This document shows positions 55,347 through 64,000 of a stretch of 64,000 nt of DNA, piece after piece. The position numbers and the translations under genes are program-made. Numbering within the stretch: the stretch's first letter is position 1; each line of letters opens with the position of its first letter. The notes below the pieces were generated by a model that saw nothing but the letters and a program-made list of their open reading frames with translations, did no database searches and was not told where the DNA came from. Origin of the DNA: Melieria omissa (lineage: Eukaryota > Arthropoda > Insecta > Diptera > Ulidiidae); contig OZ020269.1 in NCBI GenBank assembly GCA_963971225.1, positions 36,229,264 to 36,293,263 of the forward strand, given 5' to 3'.

Positions 55347-55536
55347 CACCTAATTCTGTTTTTACACGGTCTTCTTTTACATGTTTTAGATTTAACACGG
55401 TTTAAAAATAAAAAGTTTTTAATTTTTTTACACGATTTTATTCCATTTAGCACGAAATATTAAAAAAAAATTTTATTTTTAAACCGTGTTAAATCAAAAT
55501 CGTGTAAAAAGGACCGTGTAAAAACAGAATTAGGTG
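55347..55536. mobile_element. Palindromic MITE with TA duplication, copy 2
   Basis: Same family as 7182-7356: ends CACCTAATTCTGTTTTTACA, TA on both sides, whole-length foldback. Slightly longer (190 bp) and diverged inside. Confidence 0.87.
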
Positions 55537-55538
55537 TA

Positions 55539-57359
55539 TGTACATACATACACGACAAGTGTTAATAGTTATGCAGTAGAAGAAATTATTCGTACTAGGG
55601 ATAATGAAATCCGATTTTCCTTTTTTATTGCAGTAGTAATTCATCACCGGTCCGACATGAACCCATTGAAAATGTGTCGACTCCTCCGCCATCTTCACTA
55701 CGCCCACAATTCGACAACTGATATCGACTCGTTTTCGTGTCTACGATAGTTTAATTTTTAAGCTCTTATCGCTATCATCGGTTAGCTGGCTGCAGGATTC
55801 ATCGGGAACTTACTTTGCTGGCTGCTGGGTGTGGAGACAACGATGACAACGGCGCCTTTAGAACACACAATCGCAACACAATCTATAAAGTTATTAGCTA
55901 AGGATTTAATTTTATTGCATCATACTGCAGCAATAATTGAGAGTCGTGTTTGAATTCCTAACATGATTTGATTAGAGCGCGAGACTTGCTTTCTTTGTTG
56001 TAATTTTAAGTGGAACTTTCGGCAACCGACAACTACGCCTGCATTCACAGACTCTATGGCAACAATATTCTAGTAAAAACGCCGTTAGACATCTTTTTAT
56101 TATTTCGCAGTTTTAAATATTATAGCGATGCAGTCTCTTCATTTGTATAATATATACATGAAGACAAAAATAGTAGCAGAACTTTTAACCAAAAAATATT
56201 AATTTTTTTGTTGTATATCTTGCTTACTTCGCATGCAGAAAGAAGAAGAAAACATAACTTTATTTGAAGTACCGAATAGGAACTTTTGTAAGCATTTAAT
56301 TTTCATTGAGCGGTGGATGCGGAATGCACGAATAGGAAAACCCTTTTATAATTGTATTTTCTTAACGAAGAGGAAACCGCAAAAGACAAAAGATTTGATT
56401 TTTACTATATATAATATTATTGTTAGTATGCGACTGTAAGATACATTTTTTTTATGCATGAACGACGTGGGGTGAGAGTGGGGCATAAGTGATGCAATTA
56501 ACACGTGCAGAACTCAATCGTTTCGACAAGAACGATATTTTGTTATAAACATATAGAAACAGATTTCTTCTTAGCGAAAATACTATGAACCGAAAACGAG
56601 AACAGGTGGTTGGGAGAGGAAATTAATTAACATATTTAGTCGAACACCAAAGCTTTGCGTCGTTGATCTGCTTATTTGTTTTATCTATACACTCTACACA
56701 TATTATTTCACTTCAAATTCAAAGGGACAGAATCAAAATGAGTGATCGAAACATTATACATAAATTCTTTTGAGCTTGAGATTCTTTAAGCTTAAAGTAT
56801 TTTCGAGAAAAAAAGAAAATTGTGCCAAGTTAATGCTCGACCATAACGGGCAACCACAAACACAAGTTGAATAAGTACAGTCAAACCACATACATGCATA
56901 CACACACCATTAGATATGAGCAAAATGTGTAAAGGAATGCCAACCCATGGAGACATACATATAGCCGCGTTATATGAAAGCGATTTCAATAAATACGAAA
57001 ATTCTAGCGTGTTAATATAAAGTAGGAGTAGTTTTAAAAATGATTAATACAATTTTTGAATGATTTAATTTAAAGATAGTTTCAACGAACAAAACCAGGT
57101 CTAACAGTGCGTGTTGGCGCAAACACTTTTTGGCAAGTCGGTAAAATACGGCACGACGACAGGAATGAGCATACAATAAATTCTAATTAAAACTTCCGAA
57201 AGTCGAGTTTAATATCCGATAATCGGATACGGAAACCGAAAATAGGAAATATGTTTCCGAATTCGAGTTAGCTGGTGCGAAAAATCCGTTTCCGCAAAAT
57301 TTAACTTTCGAATCGAGTTACATAGTAACCCCCCAGAACACAATCAGTGTCGCTGCTGT
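55539..57359. other. Intergenic stretch without a supported gene
   Basis: AT-rich. 57200-57310 has several 'ccgaaa' and 'ttccgaat' repeats reminiscent of Harbinger subterminal regions, without clear ends. No coding region accepted. Confidence 0.35.
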
Positions 57360-57500
57360 AGCGAAAAGGTTTTCGAATGATGCAGTGCTTGCTTTGTTGC
57401 AGAATAGAACTATTGAACATTTAAATTTGCTCTCACCGCGACACTGAAGTACAGTACGTACTTGACAGTACTGTGCAGTAGTGACGTGCGCCCAATAGAA
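57360..57500 (-). repeat. Intact relative of the repeat split at 22185-23230
   Basis: Read on the minus strand it contains 'cttcagtgtcgcggtgagag', 'tagttctattctgcaacaaa' and 'cactgcatcattcgaaaa', contiguous where the other copy carries the pogo-like insertion. Limits approximate. Confidence 0.6.
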
Positions 57501-57717
57501 TTTTTGTGCAGCTCTTTAGTACATACATACATAGGTACGCCCGTATCTTTTTAGGTACGAGTATATTGCAACATCAACATAAACATATTTTATTACTGAA
57601 CGTGTCAATCTTCACAAAAAATATCAACAAAAGTACAGCATTTCCTCAAATGCGGCAGCATTAATTAAGCTTGTATGTATTTTCTATTTGATGTGACATG
57701 CCACATGTGTGCTTTAA

Positions 57718-58004
57718 CCCTTTCAATACTGCGGGGACATATAAGTTCCAGATAATGTTCAAAAATTACTGGTGCGAAAAGTATTCGCTTTTAAAGTGCT
57801 GGGATGGGACTAAACAGTAGTCTGTAGTCAGTACTTCACAGCACGAGTTTTGGTTAGCATAACCTAACTAATTCATACTTGGTATACGTTCAGAAGTGTA
57901 AGCGTGCTAATTATTAAAAATTAAATTATATTTAAATTATTAAAAATTATTAATTAAAAATTATACAGAAATTTCTTCACTGGCCAAAAGTCGTATTGAA
58001 AGGG
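57718..58004. mobile_element. TTAA-flanked MITE with CCCTTTCAATAC ends
   Basis: TTAA at 57714-57717 and 58005-58008. Perfect inverted repeats CCCTTTCAATAC. 287 bp, very AT-rich interior, noncoding. Shares the CCCTTTCA start with the piggyBac at 6661. Confidence 0.87.
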
Positions 58005-58008
58005 TTAA

Positions 58009-58446
58009 GGTATTTTTTATTGTAAGAACATTATTTTGAATAAATATGTGTGAATTTGCATTAGTTGGCTATGTAATCGATTAAGCTGTTTATTCAAAAC
58101 TGTTAATTTATCAACTTTAAAGACGTTATCAAATTGAACAACTTATACAGTCTACACAAGCAATTCTATTATTCAATAAATTGAGACAAATATGGATGTG
58201 TTTTTTGTACGTTGATTGGATTTGATCGGGTTCAATATAATCTGAATATTGAAAATCTAAGTCTTTACAATATGCATTTTAGGATATGCCAGTCTTTAGG
58301 ATATATGTCACAGGAAATTGGTTTCAGTTGAAATTAAACTTGTTTGCATTGTTGGTTAGTGCCTTGTACAATGAATTGATCCACAGCCGCAGCCACAAAA
58401 TAGAAATGAAATCGATCTTGCGAATTGCTGAATTGTCTCTTCCATT
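58009..58446. other. Spacer before the LINE
   Basis: Nothing supported. The exact 5' end of the following retrotransposon is uncertain, so part of this may belong to it. Confidence 0.3.
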
Positions 58447-58509
58447 CGGTCTCTTCATACGCACAATAGGGGATGGTTGCAGGAGCTAGTCCTACGAGCT
58501 CTCAAATGA

Positions 58510-59483
58510 GCTTCAAATACCAAGAGCGCGAGTGTATCGACGCAGACTGATCCAGCGACCGCCAAACAAAAAAATTCACCAAAGCCGCCGCCTATCTACG
58601 TGCAAAATGTGCAATATTTAAGCACTCTAATAAACGCTCTAAACGATAGAGTACAAAATAACTATGAACTTAAAGTACTAAACAATAACGAAATCAAAAT
58701 ACAAACAAAAGATTCCACATATTACACCACAACAATAAAACTGCTTAAAGAAAGAAACACCCAATACTACACGTTCAGACCAAAAGAAGAAAAAGGATTC
58801 AGAGTCATAATACGAAATGTACACCATTCCACTGACAAAGAAGATATTATATCTGAGCTTGCTGAGCATGGGCACACGGTAACCAACACATATAACATCT
58901 TTAAGAAGGATACGAAACAACCGCTGCCTCTCTTCTCTTTGGAACTAAAACCAAATCCAAACAACAAGGACATATACAACTTGACAAATCTGCTGCATTG
59001 TAAGGTAAAGTTCGAGCCCCTCACCAAAAAAGGACATTGCCACAGTGCCTCAACTGCCAAAAATATAGGCATAAAAAAAATTACTGCACCAAAAATCCAG
59101 TATGCGTCAAATGTGCGGGCCCACACACTACATCAAATTGCCCCATAAAAGAAAATAGCAACAAAGTAAAATGCGCGCTTTGCGGGGAGAAACACACAGC
59201 GAATTACCGTGGCTGCATGGTATATAAGGCCTTAAGGGTCAAACGCTTCCCTGCTCTCCGCAAAAAGGAGTTACCAAATCAGCAAATGACTGCCCAAGAC
59301 GAAACTCCGGTCGTACCTGTCAAAATGACCACCTATGCCCAAGTTGCAGCACAATCAACAAATAATAAACCAACAGACTCCGTTTCACGAAATGACGATA
59401 TAGACGAGCTCAAAAGAATGATTAACCAACTAATAAGCCAAATGTCTAACATGATGAACATAATAACTCGTAACCAAAATTGA
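58510..59483 (+). pseudogene. LINE ORF1 (Gag-like nucleic-acid binding protein), frameshifted
   Basis: The open frame from 58510 includes PKPPPIYVQNVQYLS, typical of jockey-clade ORF1, and an RRM-like FRVIIRNVHHSTDKEDIISE. Near 59030 the frame shifts by one base in a run of A. The continuation (59037-59483) has knuckles CLNCQKYRHKKNYC, CVKCAGPHTTSNC and CALCGEKHTANYRGC, ending before the start of ORF2. No ATG begins the frame upstream of the stop at 58507, so the start is lost or I misplace it. Confidence 0.85.
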
Positions 59484-62140
59484 TGGACAAACAAAGTAAC
59501 TTGACGATCGCGCTATGGAACGCCAACGGCCTAAGCCAACACATACTTGAAACCCAAAACTTCATCCAGCAAAATAACATTGACATACTACTAGTATCAG
59601 AAACCCACTTTAATGACAAAAGCTACGTCAGCATACCGGGGTACAAAATATTTTACACCAATCATCCTGACAACAGAGCACACGGCGGCACAGCAATCGT
59701 ATTAAGACAAAGCATCATATGTAACGAAATGGAGAATTACAAAATGGACCACAAACAAGCAATGACTATACAAATCAGTGATACACATGGATTATTGACT
59801 GTCTCAGCTGCCTACTGCCCACCAAAGCACAACAATAAAATGACACACCATATTGACTACTTAAAAACACTTGGTAATCGATTCATAGCTGGTGGTGACT
59901 ATAATGCAAAAAATATGCAATGGGGATCCAGATTGACGAACAGCAAAGGAAAAGCATTACTTGACGCCATAAGAGAAGTTAACTGCCAATTCATAAGCAC
60001 AGGGGAACCAAGCTACTGGCCATCTGACATCAAAAAGATACCCGACTTGCTGGACTTCTTCATAACAAAATCGATTAACCTGACCATGCTGACTATTAAA
60101 TCCTGCCTTGAGCTCTCGTCAATCATCTTGACAACGCAAGGATTACTTCAACAAAACTCCAACCGGACACCTTATAATCACCGAACAGACTGGGAAGCAT
60201 TTACACAACTCATGAAAACACACCTCAGCTCGAAGATCTCTCTGAAGACTGCAGACGAGATTGACACAGCCATAGCATTTTTCAACGACACAACTATTAA
60301 CTCAATCAATAGAGCAACACCTTTGCTGACAACCAAAAAATCTGACTACTTCACCACTGACGCAATCAACAAGAAGATAAAATAAAAATGGAAAATAAGG
60401 AAGAGATGGCAGACTACGAGATCACCGGATGACAGGCAGAATTTCAATAGAATAATAAAAGAGTTAAAAGAAATGCTCAAAAAGGAAAAAGATAAGAGGT
60501 TAAGCAAATTTCTAAACAGCATTGACGCCACGAAATCTAGTAATTACTCACTATGGAGAGCTACAAGAAAGATGGCCGGAGCTACTCTACATTCATCACC
60601 GATAAGGACTAATAATGGACAATGGGCTCGAACCTCTTCAGAAAAAGCCGCTATCTTAGCCACACACTTTAAAAATACCTTCGATATTGGCCATGTGAAT
60701 GAGGAAGCGGTATTGACGCAGACAGGAACTAAATATGAAGAAAGGATTAAAAACATAACAGTAATCGAAATCAAGAAACTAATTAAGACGCTTAAAAACA
60801 ACAAGTCTCCTGGGTATGACCTGATCTCTGGAACAATTATTAAACATATGCCTGACGAAGCCGTGATCTATTTAAGAAACATCTTTAACCCTGCTATTAG
60901 ACTTAAATACTTCCCAAGGACGTGGAAACTGGCCGAAATCATTGCAATACCCAAACCTGGTAAGGACGCAACGTACTCAGCTCCCTACAGACCAATCAGT
61001 TTGCTTCCGACTTTATCAAAAATGTTTGAAAAACTCCTTTTTGACCACATTGAGCTCATAATGACAAAAATGAATCTGATTCCCCAACATCAGTTTGGAT
61101 TTAGACGAAAATATTCTACAATTCAACAAGTCCATAGAGTTATTCACAAAATCAATGACGACTTCAACAAAAAACAAGTATGTGCGGCTGTATATCTTGA
61201 CGTAGCTAAAGCCTTTGACAAAGTATGGCATCCGGGTCTACTGCACAAATTTCAATCATGGCTACCATATGACTATTACCTAATACTAAAAAGCTACATA
61301 GAAGATAGAAAATTTTATGTTAAATACAATAACGTATGCTCAGACATCCAACCAATGAACGCGGGAGTACCCCAAGGCAATGTATTAGGACCAACGCTAT
61401 ACCTGCTGTACACAGCTGATTTACCCATTCCTACCTCAGAAAACAGCATGATTGCGACTTTTGCAGACGACACTGTATTGTTGGCATCACACATTGACGC
61501 AAAAATAGTAAAAAGGAACCTACAAACGGAAATGGATAAAACACTAGATTGGTTTAAAAAATGGAACATTCAAATCAACAGCGACAAAACCATTCAGGTT
61601 AACTACACAAACAGAAAGCAGACAATTAAACCAATAAAAATTGGTAATACTGACGCACATACTGACTCAAAGGCGAAATATCTGGGATTTACAATTGACG
61701 CGAAACTAACATGGAAGGACCACATAATGAAGAAACGTAACGAAGTTAAAAATCGATTCCGACAACTCTACTGGCTCTTAGGACCGCAGTCGAACCTGTC
61801 ACTGCACAACAAAGTACTAATATACAAAACGACGATTGTACCAATCTGGACGTATGGGATAGAAATCTGGGGCACTGCCTCCAAAACAAATTTAATAACT
61901 CTGCAAAGACTTCAATCCAAAATTCTTAGGACAATAACCAAAGCTCCATGGTATATACCTAACGACGACACCCACCGGGATTTAACCATCAGAACTGTTT
62001 ACGAGGTAATCCAAAACGCAAGCAGAAGGCACATAAACCGGCTATTGACACACACAAATACGACGATGAGGAATCTCCCAGCACTAGAAGACGGTAGACG
62101 AAGGCTGAAACGCAAAACACCAACAGACCTGGCTAAATGA
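59480..62140 (+). pseudogene. LINE ORF2: endonuclease and reverse transcriptase, with stop and small deletion
   Basis: The APE-type endonuclease is at residues 1-230 with LWNANGLSQH, LVSETHF and GGDYNAKNMQWGS. The expected C-terminal DHSP, which carries the catalytic Asp-His, is missing: LELSS runs straight into IILT, consistent with a 12-base deletion. A TAA at 60383-60385 follows INKKIK. The same frame continues past it (KWKIRKRWQTTRSPDD...) through the reverse transcriptase: RPISLLPTLSKMFEKLL, CAAVYLDVAKAFDKVWH, AGVPQGNVLGPTLY and FADDTVLL. The end is DLAK-stop at 62140. About 886 codons in all, normal length. Inactive because of the endonuclease lesion and the stop. Confidence 0.92.
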
Positions 62141-62339
62141 GGAGATAATAAATAAATAACTGTCAATTACTTTATAGCAATGTAATCTAAATATTAAATA
62201 GTAACTATTCACTTTCTAAATGACCTTATAAGGCACTGGCCTTTACATGTCCATATTTCCCAATTCTTTGTAAAACTAATTACTTATTGTCGCAAAGACA
62301 AGCGTAATAAATTTGGAAGTAATAGAAAAAAAAAAAAAT

Positions 62340-63088
62340 ACCAAATCAAATTTATTTAGCATATCATTTATTAATAACTCAACTATATAGTCACAAATTA
62401 AACAAATTTGCACGTGTTTAGTTTGCTGTTTCGAACGCGACACAATTCATAAATGATTCTTTAAATGCAAATTAATTGTAAATGAATTTCATGCATGCCA
62501 CCACCACCACCACGTATACAACAACGTACACTCCATTGCCCTATAGTCTCATTGAATGTTGCATTGATAATGTGTATTATATCAAATACCATCACTCCAA
62601 GTAAAGCGCCTGCCTATGAAGCAGCAGCGCACGCAACAAAAGTGAAATCACGTCGGCACTATGGACGGCGACAATATTCTCCCTAGCCAATTATTTTCAA
62701 TTTGTGAATTGTTCAAAACCAATTAATTTTAATTACTCCCTGCGGCAGTGTTCACTTCGTCCTATTTAAGGGCTTCATGGCACCATGGGATGCGCAAACA
62801 GACGGACGGGTCAACACATAGGCGTCCTGTTGATCCTGACCTCCCATGAAAGCCTAACTACCAAAAATCGGATACGGGCGTAGTGCAATTTCAAGCTCCG
62901 CTTATTTTAAAAGTATTGAAACTTTTCCTCACTATGACTAAATGAGTGTAGTGGAAATGCAAAAATTGTTCATTAATTTCGAAAGAGGTGCTTGAAATAT
63001 GCATCTATCAGCTGATTATTACTCATCTTAATATACTTGATTAAAAAGTTTATTCTATACCCTCTAGCCTTAAACTATGCGTGCTTAT
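62340..63088. other. Spacer between LINE and mariner relic
   Basis: No gene. A CCA-type simple repeat occurs near 62500, and a GC-richer block at 62740-62880. Confidence 0.35.
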
Positions 63089-63682
63089 ATAGGGTGTTTT
63101 TTTTAGAGATTTGTTTTTTGAATAGAGATAAAACTGGCATTTTGTGGTCAAATCTGGCAACTCTAATGTCATTTATGTTCAGTTTGGTTTGCCATTTCAT
63201 CATGAACAGGTTGACAAAAGAACAACGCTTGCAAATCGTGCAAATTTATTTCGAAAATAATGGTTCAGTTCGCGAAGTTTACCGCAAGCTTCGTCCATTT
63301 TATGGTCCATCAGAGCAATTAATTCGGTTAACCATGGGTCGTTTTCGCACTACGTTTACTCTATGTGATAATACGCAGAGACGTCGAACAGTGCGCACCG
63401 AAGAAACAATTGCCGCTGTAGAGCAAAATGTTGAAGAGGACCCGAATGAATCGATTCGCCACCGTGCACAGCAATTGGAGCTTTGTCCATCAACTGAAAA
63501 TTGGACCTGTAGAATTGGCTTTATTCGAGCCAGCCGCGGCGGCCACATACCCGAAATCATATTTAAACATTAATGGCATAAAATTATCTTTCCAATAAAG
63601 CCAAATTGATGGACATTAAAACGATTTTCTTGTGTTTTATTTCAATTCGAAGTTCTATACCTCTAAAAAAAATAACCTATAT
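63089..63682 (+). mobile_element. Mariner-family element with T-rich inverted repeats, deleted
   Basis: The left end reads TATAGGGTGTTTTTTTTAGA, and the right reverse complement TATAGGTTATTTTTTTTAGA. TA-type flanks, exact limit uncertain by a few bases. The interior joins the N- and C-terminal parts of a transposase. Elements with such ends occur in the rosa-like group of tephritids (recollection, unverified). Confidence 0.7.
63202..63573 (+). pseudogene. Mariner-family transposase, N-terminal HTH fused to the last residues
   Basis: MNRLTKEQRLQIVQIYFENN begins a helix-turn-helix region that stays open to RHRAQQLELCPST (about residue 98). It is followed directly by the C-terminus ENWTCRIGFIRASRGGHIPE, ending FKH. 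The whole DDE/D domain is deleted in frame. It could encode a short DNA-binding protein able to occupy element ends, but that is speculation. Confidence 0.8.
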
Positions 63683-63689
63683 AACAATT

Positions 63690-64000
63690 AATCTTTCCTT
63701 ACCACTAGTCAATTATACCAGGTATATCAGTATGAAGTGTGCCTCAAGATACAAATGTCTCGATAGGGAATATTTGTTGTGAACGAGCTTTTTTTTTTTT
63801 TCTTTGTTGCTATGACATCTGTCACTAAATAGTATACACTATGATCAATAAGTACCGAGACTGTGTACTTTAAATTTTCCGCCGTTGCCCGATGCAATGT
63901 TTGCGAATGTTTGTCGAGGCATATGGTGATCATGCTCTATCAAGAGCAATTTTAGGCACCTCATTTTTTAAGGAAAAAGTATGAAAAATGATGAAAATGA
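63690..64000. other. Window end
   Basis: From about 63830 the text ('tatgatcaataagtaccgag') may begin another TA-flanked element cut off by the window. No protein frame could be confirmed. Confidence 0.3.

Larger units (their letters stand above)
58447..62339 (+). mobile_element. Jockey-clade non-LTR retrotransposon, nearly complete
   Basis: Contains ORF1 with three CCHC knuckles and ORF2 with endonuclease and reverse transcriptase, followed by a 3' UTR and a poly(A) tail (about 62327-62339). The two ORFs overlap by four bases (ATGA type), normal for the clade. The 5' limit is set near the 'ttcggtctcttcatacgcac' start and is approximate. No target duplication confirmed. Confidence 0.88.

Overview
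This window is AT-rich insect nuclear DNA. It has introns with GT-AG borders and a 200-base assembly gap, and it is very crowded with transposable elements. The P450 genes are of the CYP9 family. Two resemble Drosophila Cyp9b and one resembles Cyp9f. Together with the element families present (piggyBac, P-like, jockey-clade LINE, gypsy, mariner, hAT, PIF/Harbinger, Helitron-like, a tRNA-derived SINE), this points to a higher fly, quite possibly a tephritid. Species is an inference, not something I can read from the sequence.

Left part (1-22 kb): three four-exon CYP9 monooxygenase genes lie on the minus strand at 777-2781, 12280-14327 and 20149-21914. They share intron phases 2, 0, 1. The second and third also share exact lengths for exons 1-3 and are tandem paralogues. 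A piggyBac element with two nested MITEs separates genes 1 and 2. A 3.7-kb P-like element with a THAP transposase and a 7-bp target duplication separates genes 2 and 3.

Middle part (22-50 kb): a plus-strand host gene can be reconstructed from exons at 28631-28705, 39903-40453, 47220-47583 and 48563-49174. All reading frames join across canonical splice sites, giving about 533 residues of a Cys-rich, low-complexity protein that I do not recognise. Its 11.2-kb and 6.8-kb introns are packed with elements: hAT-like, a solo LTR, an unclassified 4.3-kb TIR element with nested insertions, two PIF/Harbinger elements, a deletion derivative of the P-like element, a young internally deleted gypsy element beside an older inverted solo LTR, and a mariner relic.

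Right part (50-64 kb): this holds a second, internally deleted piggyBac, a Helitron-like element with tandem units, several MITEs, a nearly complete but inactivated jockey-clade retrotransposon (58.5-62.3 kb) and a mariner-family relic.

Across the window I count ten TTAA-flanked elements and three LTR insertions that all duplicated ATAT. Many boundaries were fixed by finding both terminal inverted repeats and the target duplication directly in the sequence. Boundaries of the Helitron-like and jockey elements are less certain. No CRISPR, rRNA or functional tRNA gene was seen.
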